Source: Bryopsis sp. KO-2023 (Eukaryota; Chlorophyta; Ulvophyceae; Bryopsidales; Bryopsidaceae). From it: 64,000 nucleotides of DNA. The translations under genes and the position numbers were made by a program. The stretch covers positions 310,001 through 374,000 of the forward strand of contig BSYQ01000004.1 in assembly GCA_030272585.1 (NCBI GenBank). Direction: 5' to 3'. Numbering within the stretch: the stretch's first letter is position 1; each line of letters starts with the position of its first letter. Below, piece by piece: positions 42,186-52,733 of the stretch. The notes under the pieces were generated by a model. It saw nothing but the letters and a program-made list of their open reading frames with translations. It ran no database searches and was not told the origin of the DNA.

Positions 42186-43374
42186 TCATCTCAAGCAAAG
42201 CTCCTCTGTAGTGACATCTGATATGAACATATATCCCGGTGCATGTGTAATGGCGAGCTCAGGATTGGCATTCTTCAAGGCTAGCTGAGCAGACAGTCCA
42301 CATGCCCAAAACACTGGAATTTCCCCCTCTTTCATCGTGACCTTGTTTCCGAAATCTGGTTCATCTATGTTTTTGATGCCGATATCAGCTGGACTTCCCA
42401 AGTGAATGGGGGCTCCGTGGGACAGCCTGTGCCTGGAGGTGACCTTGACTGCTAGAAGTGCTTGTGAAGGGGTCATCGGCCTCATGGAAACTACCAGAGG
42501 AGCTTTGAAAGGTCCGCTAGGTTTGCATTGACGATTGGTAATGTACATTGGGACAGTGACGCCCTCTTCTATGTGTCTGACTGGAATTCCTGCCGCCGCC
42601 AAAGCATCCTAAAAGAAAGACACCAATGCTTTTGTGTTTCAACTTCACACATTTGAGCTGCATTTAAGCTCAAAGGGGGACCCCTTGATCCTTGCTGGAT
42701 GCTGCACCTTCGCCACGACTTGCTCGGCAATGCTCAAAATCAAGAATTAATGCAATATGGAACCCAAAATTTGAGTTCATTTTCTTGAGAGTGAACATGA
42801 TCGAGTCTGACATTGATCACCTCGAAAGAAAAGGAGCATCCCAGCAAGAACGACACCAGATCTGGCCTCCAATATTTTTCAGCGTCGGAGACTGTCAAAA
42901 CCTCAGACGATGATGAGTTTTGATCTTGCCCATTGGCAGTTACTCTGTACATGGCGATGTCCTTCCGGAGATCAGCCGATTTAGCCAGAGTGGGAGGAGT
43001 GGGGCTTCCAGGATCGGTCACCTCAATCAGCGAACAAGCCTCCGGATTCCTGATGTGGGGATATGACAGCCACCAACCTTGTTCAAAAATAGAACAATGA
43101 CTTGTGGTGAGCTGGAAAATATGAAGGGCTCAGCTGTTTAAATTTCAGAATGGAAATATTGAAGTTGACATCAAGAAATTTCGTCATGAGAATCAAATCA
43201 GAGGCTGCACCTTGTACAGAACAACAAGAAATCGAATGCGAGCGCCTTTGGCAAAGCCGTCAAACCGGCTTGGGCGAATCCCGGACACATGCCCGCGGTT
43301 TGTTGCTGGAAGCGCCCTTCGCGACATGCGAGTCTCAAGTCCGATGGGCTGTCGAATCGTTTTTGCGTCTCCAT
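42186..43374 (-). CDS. D-glutamate cyclase-like protein (DUF1445 family)
   Basis: Three exons on the minus strand, 43,374-43,211, 43,049-42,821 and 42,608-42,186, encode 271 residues. The start ATG has a G at +4. Family hallmarks appear in order: an N-terminal R-x-A-C-R-E-G-x-F ... TAG segment, FDFLLFCTRNPEACSLIEV across the first splice, FLLGCSFSFEDAL across the second, then VSMRPM and GEIPVFWACG. Characterised members convert D-glutamate to 5-oxo-D-proline; the animal form is mitochondrial. Length equals that of bacterial single-domain members, so this copy lacks the extra C-terminal domain of vertebrate proteins. No clear targeting signal is visible. Substrate specificity is inferred from family only. 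Confidence 0.88.
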
Positions 43375-43674
43375 GATTAGTTTTCTGGGCGTCTTGGTGG
43401 TTGATTGGTGGAAATTAAGCTGGGGCGGCTGGTTCACGAAACACACACACACTTATTCTCTATTGACAGGTGTAGACCTGGCTGGTGAAAACACTGGCAC
43501 GTACCAAAATGCTTGCACACCTTCACGTCTTGCAGTTCGCTTGCACAAAGGGATTACGAGGAAAACAAATTTTCTTTTTTGAACGTCTCGCTGACGTCAA
43601 CACCCACGAAAAAGTGTTTAGATGAGGATATTCTCATTTTGGTAGTTGAGAACTGACCCTGTGGCTTGATTGAG

Positions 43675-43682
43675 GTTGTGAT
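43675..43682. repeat. 8-bp target duplication of hAT-like MITE 1
   Basis: GTTGTGAT, repeated exactly at 44,063-44,070. Confidence 0.88.
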
Positions 43683-44062
43683 CAGTGTATTTTTTTGTGG
43701 CCCATTGTGGCCCTTTTGGCCCATTTTGGCCCCCAAAAAATCAGAATGGCAAATTTTGGGGCCACAAAAGGGCCAAAACGTTTTATTACAAGATGATTTT
43801 GGGGCCACAAAAGGGCCACATTCACCCGAAGTTTGTAAGGCCTGGGCCACATCCAAGAAATCAATCGAGTTTCCACAAAAATCAAAACCAACAACATTAA
43901 GTAAATGCTATATGAACACCAAGCCTTGTAATTTCTGTTTTTGAAGTTGGGCCACATTCTATTTTTTTCGGATAAATTGGGGCCACAAAAGGGCCACAAT
44001 TGGATGAAACGACCAACTTTAGGGCCACTTTGGGGCCAGTGAAATTGAAAAAAAATACACTG
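43683..44062 (+). mobile_element. hAT-like miniature transposon, copy 1
   Basis: 380 bp with inverted ends CAGTGTATTTTTTT / AAAAAAATACACTG and an exact 8-bp target duplication, the hAT hallmark. It is non-coding. The interior is full of GTGGCCC/GGGCCAC motifs and matches, in reverse orientation, the copy at 52,734-53,071. Confidence 0.92.
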
Positions 44063-44121
44063 GTTGTGATTCACAGTGAATGTAAGCTATTTTTTGCACA
44101 AAATATGGCATGAACCACTTA

Positions 44122-44407
44122 GAGCATCTCCACCGGTGTTCGCAGTTGCAGTTGCAGCTCGCGCACGTGCGAGTCGCTCGCCACAGTCATTGAGTATCGC
44201 CGCGAATTTACGTGATTTTCGTCCTCACTTTGGCTGTACGAACTGCGCATCGCCTCAGTTCAAGGGGTCCAAGTGAGGCGATGCTCAGTTCGTACAGCCA
44301 AAGTGAGGACGAAAATCACGTAATTCCGCGGCGATACGAATGACTGTGGCGAGCGATCGCACGTGCGCGAGCTGCAACTGAGACTGCGAACACCGGTGGA
44401 GATGCTC
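44122..44407. mobile_element. Harbinger-like (Tourist-type) foldback MITE
   Basis: 286 bp. The two halves are inverted repeats almost to the centre (near 44,265). It starts GAGCATCTCCACCGGTG, ends CACCGGTGGAGATGCTC and is flanked by TTA on both sides (44,119-44,121 and 44,408-44,410). A TTA duplication and GAGCATCTCC-type ends fit PIF/Harbinger MITEs of plants. Non-coding. Confidence 0.88.
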
Positions 44408-44410
44408 TTA

Positions 44411-45165
44411 GGGGAAGGGCTCATCACGCAACTTTTCATATCTCTTGCGCGAAACTTGCACCTCATCACGCCTTGTCACGTGAACAGTTATACCATTACG
44501 TGTACTACGTTACGCATTACGGAATTACTTACGCCAGATTCTCTTGGCGTAATTTTCCCATCCCTGGTCGTGAAAAGTGGAGAAAAGCGGTTTGAAGACG
44601 ATAAAAAGCGAACAGCAGATTCACTGAACGCGTCGCGCAAGGGAGTAAACTTATTCGATCAAATCGCGCAATTCCACTTCCACTTCCACTTCTCCCGCTT
44701 GAGAGTAGTCATCTCAAAATGTCCAAAGTCTTTCTATAACGTTCGCTATCACTGGAAATATATATATATATAAACGCACCCTTGCACTGGACAATGCAAG
44801 TAAAGCTCGACGCTTTGTCTTGGGACACCCAAGAAGACTTCCTTGGATAAGGTGGCCACGGTTCCCCTTCACACCCGTCGGTCGACTGTCTTTCAAAGGT
44901 GTTTTCGTTCGCAAAGTCTCCACCTGCATCCCAGCAAGCGCAGCAAAAACGATTCCCCACGCCAGCACCTGACACTTTCAGCGTTTCAGCGACTGGTCTT
45001 CCCCAACGTGCCGCCTCACTTTTTACTGCTTACTACGGACGCGGTATGGCATAGAATTGGCAGTTGAATTAATGAGAATCGAAGTGGCGGCTGTGGAAAT
45101 CACAGTCTTCCCTTTCCGTCGCTCTTAGTACATTGTGGTTGAGTTTTTACTGTCGCGCAGTCAGA
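44411..45165. other. Upstream region of the sulfotransferase gene
   Basis: An (AT)n/TATAAA stretch at about 44,757-44,774 could be a core promoter about 390 bp from the ATG, or only a microsatellite. No other gene is supported. Confidence 0.4.
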
Positions 45166-46934
45166 ATGCTACAGGATTCAGAGTCCAGGGATGGTGAGCA
45201 GACATACGAGACGCTAGGTCAGGCTGAGAAAGCACTTCTCAACTACCAAACACGTTTTGCTCTTGCTGGTGCCAGGTTGGAAAATCTCAAAAAGTTCAGC
45301 CCGAAGCCGAGCGATGTGTTTTTGCTGTCGCCAACGAAGTCTGGTACGACATGGGTGCAACAGGTGAGTATTTTAGCGAGCGGATTGGACGGGTTCCCTG
45401 GTGTGAATTGTCAGGTGCAATAAAATTCACAATGATGACCGCTGAATTTTTCCTTGCACATCTGCATATTTTCGAATTCAGGAATTGTTGAAATCACTGC
45501 ACGAAACACACAGTGCATGAATTTGACAAGAAATGAAGCACATCGACATATTCCTTGCAGAAATAGAAAAATGCATGTACAACCTGCACAGTTGACTTTT
45601 TTTTGGGGGGGGGGCACTGGAGTCAGACAGAATGTTACAAAAATATTTGAAGACTGCAGTTAAGAAATAAGGAACAAATAAAAAGAAAACGGCATTGATA
45701 AAAAAAACAAACACAAACACCCAAAAAACAGGGCAAAAAGCCAGAAAAGCCCCCCCTTCGCAAAAACACTGGTCCGTGGGCATTGATAATAAATCATCTA
45801 CACTGGTTCTTCTCGACAACCACCCCTCAGCCTTTCGAAATCCCCTCAGCTGTTCATACTCCACTTTGCCAGTCAAGACATAAATATTTCTGAAAGGTGT
45901 GTGTGGTAGGAATCATAGGAATCTGTTTACACTTGTTTACACATGGGGGTGTGGTGTTAGATCATGCACGGTTTGAGGTCAAGGGGCAGCATGGACTTTG
46001 ACAGCATCAATGGAGTGGTGCCAATGTTGGAAACGGCTCTGGACGATGGTCATGATATCCATGGGGATCAACCATATTCGCCCAGATGTTTCAAAACCCA
46101 CAGTTGCTGGGAGGATCGCCCCAGAGGTCACAAATACATCATTCTAGTCAGGTATTTGAGTTGGGTGCTATCCACATTCGAAAAGAATGATTGCGTCGAT
46201 ATCCACACATGAGATGCTTGGTTGATGTGTTTCTTGCAGGGATCCCAAGGACAGAATTGTGTCGATGTTTGAATTTATGCAGGGCTGGGCTATTTCGAGT
46301 GACATCAGTTTGGACAGCTTCGCAAAGGTGTTTGGTGTGCACCACGTGAAGGATATTTTCCCCACGACCCATGATGCAATAGCATCTTGGTGGCCTCATC
46401 GGAAAAATCCAGGGACGCTCTGGTTGCATTACGAGGATTTGAAGTTGAACCTTCCAACTGTGGTGGAGTTGATTGCAAATTTCATGGGCTTCGATACTGG
46501 GGACAAAGAGCTGCTCGACATTGTCACGAAACAGGTAGGGTCCGTGCTGATTTCGCTTCTTTCGTTTCTTTTCCATGCATTGCACTTCGGCTGGAGGATA
46601 TGATTTCTTAATTTCTGGGGCCAGTAGTCCCAGGAATTTTTGTCTGGATTCCTAAAATGAACAAGTGCTTCGACTACAGGCGTCATTCCAGTTCATGAAG
46701 GCCCATGAGGACAAATTTAGACTCGAACATAGTAACTCAGGCTCGAACAAAGCCCCATCCAAGGTGAATAAGGGAGTAGCGAATAGGAAAAACTTACTGC
46801 CTGGGTCAGCCAGTTTGTGCATGGATGCGGATTGGAAGAGGTTCGTGGAGCCGGTGACTGGATTCTCCACCTACGCTGACTTGAGAAACCACGTCAATCA
46901 AGAGCTGGGCCGCCCCTGGGCATTACAGGAATAA
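45166..46934 (+). CDS. Sulfotransferase (Sulfotransfer_1 family)
   Basis: Four exons, 45,166-45,363, 45,961-46,151, 46,240-46,534 and 46,680-46,934, encode 312 residues, the size of cytosolic sulfotransferases. The 5'-phosphosulfate loop for the donor PAPS is PTKSGTTWVQQ (56-66). The 3'-phosphate site begins at R130 (RDPKDRIVSMFEF) across the second splice. FKTHSCW precedes it and LHYEDLK follows in exon 3. There is no signal peptide or membrane segment, so it is probably a soluble enzyme sulfating small alcohols, phenols or steroid-like acceptors. The acceptor cannot be told. Confidence 0.92.
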
Positions 46935-47476
46935 AAATAGTTGATTAGTGCCGGTGTTGGAATCCCAGGAACTACCTTGAAGTTTCTTACCTGAGAAGGG
47001 AAGGATAAAGTGGTATTTGTCGTTGTATCTTGGAACTTTGTTGTAAGAACTTCACGAATAATACACCAGTCCAAAATGTGGGCCAATTCCTGTGTGGTGG
47101 TGGACCGTTGAGTTGCTGGACACAGAAAAAGTATACTGGGAATTTCTTGCAAGACCAAAAACCATACATAGCTCTCATAGTCGAAATTGTTCACCCCCTC
47201 GAATTCCACTGTGAAATTTTTTTATTTTTTTCATTTTTGACTGTGGTTTCGGTCGCACCAACCCTCTCACTCCAGGTGACGCTACCACAGAGCGTTGGCT
47301 CCATTCTCTTTCGATGTATATTTCGAACAAGTTGCCATGAACCCAGCCAGCACCAAGAGATCCATTCTCCGTTGGCCGAACGAGCCCTCGCGAAAACATC
47401 GCCCCCAGCAGTTCGTTCGATGCACAGCATCAGTCCTTCGTGTTTTCTTTTGTTTTTTTTTTGCGTCAAATGACTG
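46935..47476. other. Intergenic region
   Basis: About 540 bp between the sulfotransferase stop and the start of the pTAC5-like gene. Nothing supportable beyond T-rich runs. Confidence 0.5.
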
Positions 47477-49306
47477 ATGACAGGGAACACTGGGGAGTCA
47501 TGCCGTACGGCCAAGGGGCTCGAACGCGAAGAAAGTGGGCTCGCTTCAGCTCCCTCCAGAGACTGCTTCCGACGACGTCGTCGAGCGATGATGCGGGGTG
47601 GCGTAGTCTACTACAGCGCGCCGGGGGCGGCGAAAACACTTCCGCGCTCGCTTCCGCAAGGTTTACCTATTCGATGCGTGGGAACCCAGAGACCCTTGCC
47701 AGGGTCCAGAAATCGACGCCCGACGAGTTTGCGCGTCATGTGCGGCGAAAAGAAAGACGAGGCGAAACGTGAACTCAGGAAATCTCTCCAGAAAACTCAT
47801 AAGAGTCTTAAAAAGTCCCTGGCGTCGATCGAAAAGGAGTTGGGGAAAGATGTGGGGGGTGATGCGAACCTTGTCGACTCCGAAGCAAGCTGGAGCGAAC
47901 TCTACGAAGAGCAGAAGGTGCTTTTCGACAGAGAAATCGCGCGATGGAACGAAGAGAGAAAAATGTGGGACAAGCGCGAGGAGATCCTTCTCGCCGAACT
48001 TCGACGCCTTCAGAATCTGGTGGTGGATATATCAGCGGGGTATATGCCTGACGATGCTCGACCAGAGGGGTATATGGGTGAGGGTGAGGACAGCATGGTG
48101 GAAAACAGAAACGGGAGCGTTCCACTCCAGGCAGAAATTGCCCCAGAAGCTACGACAGAAACTCAAGAAGAAGTGGAATTTTTCGGAGCAAAACAGGGAG
48201 AGTCGTCCCCCTCCCCTGAACTCTCTTCCCTGGCTGCGAGCATGACTGCGGCTTTTGCAGCAGTAGATCAAGGGGATGTGCTGTCTGATGATTTTTTCCA
48301 AGAGCATATGAAAGAATCAGTGACCAAGGAACCCCCAGTGGAGTCCACAGATGATGGCAAAAGCACCGAGGAAGCTGACACAGAATCAGGTCCAGTGGAA
48401 ACGGTCAAAAGCCTCCCCACCGGACCTCCTCCAGTGTTGATGCAAGGGGACGACGATATTTTCTGGATGAATCAATTACAGAGAGGTCTGGAGGCGAAAG
48501 GATTTTGTTGTGGGGATGATGAGGTGGACGACTACTATTTTGCGGAAGGCACTGCGAATGCCCTTTTGTCTTTTCAAGCGTGCAACAGTCTGGCTGAAAC
48601 GGGGGTGGCTGATGAGGAGACCTGGAAGGCACTTTTGGGTCAAGAAATGAAGCCTGTCATGTTGGAGGGGGAGTCCCTGCCTGAACTAGATTCAGATGCA
48701 GTCACATCGTCTCAGACGGCTGCTGACAGTCAAGAAACTCCAAATACGGAGGCTGGCGTATCATCTCAGACACCTGTTGCAAGCAAAGAAGCTCCAACTC
48801 CTCCTGTAGTGACTCATGATGGGGAACTGCTGTATGAGTTTGATAAATCCAATGGAGCAGAGAAAAATGGCGAGGAAAAGGCGGAGGAAAAGCCGCAAAG
48901 CCAAGGTGGTGGAGCTACCGACTCGGGGAAACACGTGAGTGTCGATCCGAAAGTTCCTAGGACGAAAAACGGGTGGCCTGCGCTGGCTGAGTTGGACGGA
49001 GGAAAAGAGGTGCATCATTTGCAAGCTCTCCTGGCAAAAAATGGGTTTCATTGTGGGGAGGATGACATGAATTGGTGGTATTTCGGAAGCGATACTGTGG
49101 CTGCTCTGAAAACTTTTCAAGCATGCAGCGATCTGCCGGAGAGTGGAGTGTGTGATGAAAAAACTTGGTTGGCTCTGTGTGGTCCAGATGCAAAGCCCAG
49201 TGATTTGATAGGTGTGGAGGGTTCGCATGAAGAAGATAGGGCCAATGTCGAGGAGGGAAGTCGTGGGGTCTGGCTGCTGGGTGAGCAGCGGTGGGAAATG
49301 AAATGA
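47477..49306 (+). CDS. pTAC5-like protein with two peptidoglycan-binding domains
   Basis: A single open frame of 609 residues. The N-terminus is rich in Ser and Arg with few acids and could be a plastid transit peptide; a second Met pair at 38-39 is an alternative start. Residues about 100-195 form a charged coiled coil containing EEQKVLFDREIARWNEE, similar in style to the WxREE segment of plant pTAC5. An acidic linker follows. Two PGB_1-type domains lie at about 330-395 and 512-572, each with GFxCGxDD ... FQAC motifs. The C-terminus ends in VWLLGEQRWE, a motif I know from pTAC5, but stops before the DnaJ-type zinc finger found there. A role in plastid nucleoid or transcription complexes is inferred. 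Confidence 0.75.
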   Translation: MTGNTGESCRTAKGLEREESGLASAPSRDCFRRRRRAMMRGGVVYYSAPGAAKTLPRSLPQGLPIRCVGTQRPLPGSRNRRPTSLRVMCGEKKDEAKRELRKSLQKTHKSLKKSLASIEKELGKDVGGDANLVDSEASWSELYEEQKVLFDREIARWNEERKMWDKREEILLAELRRLQNLVVDISAGYMPDDARPEGYMGEGEDSMVENRNGSVPLQAEIAPEATTETQEEVEFFGAKQGESSPSPELSSLAASMTAAFAAVDQGDVLSDDFFQEHMKESVTKEPPVESTDDGKSTEEADTESGPVETVKSLPTGPPPVLMQGDDDIFWMNQLQRGLEAKGFCCGDDEVDDYYFAEGTANALLSFQACNSLAETGVADEETWKALLGQEMKPVMLEGESLPELDSDAVTSSQTAADSQETPNTEAGVSSQTPVASKEAPTPPVVTHDGELLYEFDKSNGAEKNGEEKAEEKPQSQGGGATDSGKHVSVDPKVPRTKNGWPALAELDGGKEVHHLQALLAKNGFHCGEDDMNWWYFGSDTVAALKTFQACSDLPESGVCDEKTWLALCGPDAKPSDLIGVEGSHEEDRANVEEGSRGVWLLGEQRWEMK

Positions 49307-50833
49307 ATCCTGATGGATTGAAATTCAGAGGTCAACATTTGGAGCATGATGGGCCCCATGAATTCCCCCCTCCTCCTTCCACACCGTTATGGATCATCTC
49401 CACGCATTCTTGGTACAGGGCTTTGGCGTTTTCGATTCCGGATTTTCTAGCTTCTTCTGCAGAGGCCGTCGAAGTTACGGTGGGAAGATTTTCTTTTTGA
49501 ACCCAAAGGGTGCTGAGGAGGTAGTGCAGGAAGCTATGGACATTGACAGTGGGGGGGGGGGTGAATTTACTGCCAGCGTTTTGACGCTCTGTTTGCAATA
49601 GCAGGAGAAGAAAAGAGATGAAGAGTTAGGTTTTTTTTGGATTTCACAACAGATGATCGACGCTTTTTTAGTCAATGGCTTGTTTTGAGAGAGGAGTTAA
49701 GGGATGCTTGAATTTTGTTATCGATGAGGCAGCTATATCAGAAGGATTGAGATTGTAAAATTTAAAGGTTTTGAATTTGTTTTTCCTACAAATTTAAGCT
49801 TCCTCTTCATTTCTGTTTTCCAACCTCTTTGTTTTCCTCTTTGGTCTTGCTGGATTCATGTTTTTTCCAGTCAAAAGCTGTCAATATGAATTGTTTGGGT
49901 GTCTACACTTCCCCTTCTCTTTTCCTTTTATCGCTGGAGTGTGGATTCTGTGACACTGAAGGGGATAAAAGGTTCTTGAAATTCACAACGTAACTGCCAT
50001 GTATCTCCTTCCTTCAAGGCTTGTAACTGATGATTTGCCCTTGAATCCTTCCTGATGGAACAGCTATTTGACTGCAACGTCGTGATGGGCACAGAACAAG
50101 AGTGCGGGGGGCTGTGGATGGAATAAATACGCCTTTCCTTTTTTTTTCCTTCGCCACAAGGGGAGGAACGTCGGGGCTCTAGCACAAAAAAACAGTCAAA
50201 TAGGGAAAAAGGCGAAACCGCAGCGAAAAACAAGCAGGGCGGTGCTTAACAGATTTTACCGAGCGATCGTGCTGGGGGGTTCAAATGTGGTGGCGGCTAT
50301 TTCGGGACGAGGTTACGTAAATCGGCAAGGTAAAGTTCCCGCGTTTTTTCTTGCTGTTTACACTTTACCATGGTCAGGCAAGTGGGAATAGCGAGCCTAA
50401 AGAAGCACCAGCGAACTGAAAGCCCCTGGTGCCCTGGATGCGGGACCCTGATGCACAGCGCATCGACATGGAGAAGGCACAGACGTGAAGGGGGTGGTTG
50501 CCCAGGGAGGGAGGAGCTCGAAAGAACACTGCTGGAGATGAGGGGAGGTACAGTTTCGTTGCTGAAAGCTTAACTGGAAATAGCTTGCGTGTCCATCGTT
50601 TTTCTGTAACGTGCGGCGTTCCACCATGGGAAGGAACTACCCCCGCACAGGGAGCCCGCCACCCCGCATTAAAATGGACCAAAACCCCGCACAGAGCCGT
50701 TATGGCGGCTCTGTGCGGGGCAGCCCAGTTCATGTGCGGCGTTTCAAAATTACCCCGCACACAATTAAAAAAAAAAAAATACGCGAAAAAGTGTTGGTGC
50801 GGCAGATAGTGATCAATCCCGATGCTGTTTGCA
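49307..50833. other. Intergenic region with GC hairpin
   Basis: No supported gene. Contains a G-run near 49,551 and T-rich stretches. A GC-rich cluster of CCCCGCAC motifs at about 50,629-50,760 includes a perfect 15-bp hairpin at 50,685-50,720. A short open frame at 50,370-50,573 has a loose CxxC/His pattern but no family signature. Confidence 0.5.
50685..50720. repeat. Perfect GC hairpin
   Basis: CCCCGCACAGAGCCG, a six-base loop TTATGG, then the exact complement. It is embedded in several further CCCCGCAC motifs within 130 bp. No T-run follows directly. It may be the core of a small repeat element. Confidence 0.8.
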
Positions 50834-51480
50834 GGCGATAACGCCGGCCCCACCGTCACATACACCAAGGTCAAACCAGTAGAAAAGATCGTGGTTGCGG
50901 CGCCCAAAAAGGTCGTGGTCGAAGTAGCGGATCCCCCACCCCCACCAGCCAAGAAGATCATCGTCGTCGAGAAACCGGTGAAAGTGAAGGTAACCAATCC
51001 TTCTGGCGGCGCTGCTCGCACGCTTTTCCCGTACTGTAGCTGCTGATTTCAAGATAACTTTTTTTTTATCGCAGGCTGGTAAGAAGGGCGGCTCTGTTGT
51101 ATTCGTTTCTGCTGGAAAGGCTGCGAAGCCAACGGTCGTGATTCCTCCAGCTCCAGCTCCAACTCCAACCCCTGCTCCAGAGAAGCGCATGCCAGCTGAA
51201 TCCTCAGGTGGCGCTGCTGGGGCAACTGGTGGTGTTGGCGCCCTCGTTGGAGGAACTATACTCAATCTTAACACGAGAAACCTGTCTCGTGGAAGACTAA
51301 ACACCAGTGCTGGAACTGTAGTTCTTCTGTAAATGAACGTGTTCAATCTGAAGTTATGTTTTGTCTTTTTCCCAGAGATTCGTGGAGCTTAAGAGGAACA
51401 AGATTGCTGCCGTGACGGGGCTGCTGGGTTGGAAGCATCTCCAGAAGCCAAGACCTGGCTTCTTTGACTGGGAATATTAG
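50834..51480 (+). CDS. Unrecognised Val/Lys/Pro-rich protein, partial model
   Basis: Three exon-like segments with splice signals can be seen. 50,834-50,995 is preceded by TTTGCAG and ends before GTAACC. A segment from 51,076 is preceded by TTATCGCAG and is rich in P-A-P-T repeats and Gly/Ala. The last, 51,376-51,480, is preceded by TTTTTCCCAG and ends RPGFFDWEY-stop. The donor of the middle exon is not clear; a phase-0 GT near 51,319 would fit. The first exon with the start codon was not found. Val-Lys-rich and Pro-rich stretches suggest a low-complexity structural or plastid protein. The family is not recognised. Confidence 0.4.
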
Positions 51481-52106
51481 TTCCTGCCAGATTGGATTCG
51501 GCTTGTAGAAGTTGAAGGATTGAGTCAGACAGTGGATGGGAGAAAGGGAGTACGAAGTATGTATTGTAAAGTGAACGTACGGAGGAAAGGGGTACTGCGG
51601 ATATTTAGGCAGTACATGTGGGGAGGATATATATTGAATGTTGGCGGCTGTTGAAATATCCTTGTAAGTCCCTTCAGGGCAAAGACGAAGTGTTTCCTGT
51701 GTGTTCTATCCCGTCTCCCAGTTGTATCCCCAATCTGCATATTATCAAAAGAGGTCGTTATTATTATACGGCGGGTTGAACTTGGGCAATGGGGAGAAGA
51801 GTTGTCATGGTTACAATAGGATAGGTGTTGGGTGATGGTTTAATTTGACTCGACGTTGTTTTGTGTGTGCTGCAAATTATGCACAACGCAAGAAAGAGTG
51901 ATCAAATGTGCCAGCGCCTTCGCTGGACAGATTGCCAGTCTGAAAATCACTGCGTTGCGCGACGTTGGGGGCGTGTGAAATGACTCCCTTTATTTTTTTT
52001 CTTTCGATTTTTGCTTCGATAATAAATTATAAATAAAAGCGCTTTACAAAAGTTAAAAAAAAAAAACAGCATCAACAGCAGAGATGCAAGCCATGCAAAC
52101 ATGATA
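51481..52106. other. Intergenic region
   Basis: 3' flank of the unrecognised gene and AT-rich spacer with two AATAAA-like sites near 52,021-52,036. No gene. Confidence 0.45.
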
Positions 52107-52524
52107 CTGTAATACGCGGATCTTTTCGCACTGCCTTATTTTCGCGCGCGGACCAAAGCACGAAAATAAGGCAGGCGAAAAAAGAGCAGGAACGAAAATA
52201 AAGCAGGCGCGAAAATAAAGCATGAACGAAAATAGAGTAGGAGGAAAAATCTCTGGTTGACATTTGGGGTGGTGTTGCAAACATCAAACATGACTCGGGT
52301 TCGTTCGATCGGGCTGTCCGCTGACGGCGACTCAATGGACTTTGGTGGTCTTGAGGCGTGATTGTAGAACAGTTTTAGGTAGTATTTCGCGTCTACACTT
52401 CATTCTCGCCATGCATTTCTTTCGCGCCTGCGTTATTTTCGCGCCCATCTTTGAAACGAAAATAAGGCAGGCGAAAAAAAAGACTAGCGATCCTAAAGCA
52501 ATGTGAAAGATTTGCGTATTACAG
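52107..52524. mobile_element. Mariner-like MITE with two internal hairpins
   Basis: The inverted ends CTGTAATACGC / GCGTATTACAG are bordered by TA on both sides, as for Tc1/mariner elements. Inside are two separate hairpins made of CGAAAATAAGGCAGGCGAAA and its complement (about 52,118-52,176 and 52,427-52,479), with extra copies of the motif between them. Non-coding. The TA duplication is weak evidence by itself because the neighbouring bases also partly match. Confidence 0.7.
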
Positions 52525-52733
52525 TATATGTGTATATGAAAAAATTGAACATAATTATTTAGAGACCTTCCTAGCAGTCCTCCACTTAACGCTCCCAACT
52601 TCTCCCGAAGAACATTCGAAAGAAAGCCAACAGGATCCCCTATCCTAAGTATAATTGGGGGCATGGAAACGCCGTGGAAACCACATAACCATCGAATCAG
52701 CCTTCATCTTACGTGATACAGGGGGTTGGGCAC

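Noticed and set aside
49332..49598. Minus-strand frame behind the pTAC5-like gene as a separate gene
   Set aside because: It runs through a homopolymer G stretch, has no start context or splice partners and matches no family.
50370..50573. Short frame with CPGCG and HRR, resembling a zinc finger
   Set aside because: Spacing fits no C2H2 or CCHC consensus, and there is no support from neighbours or splice sites.
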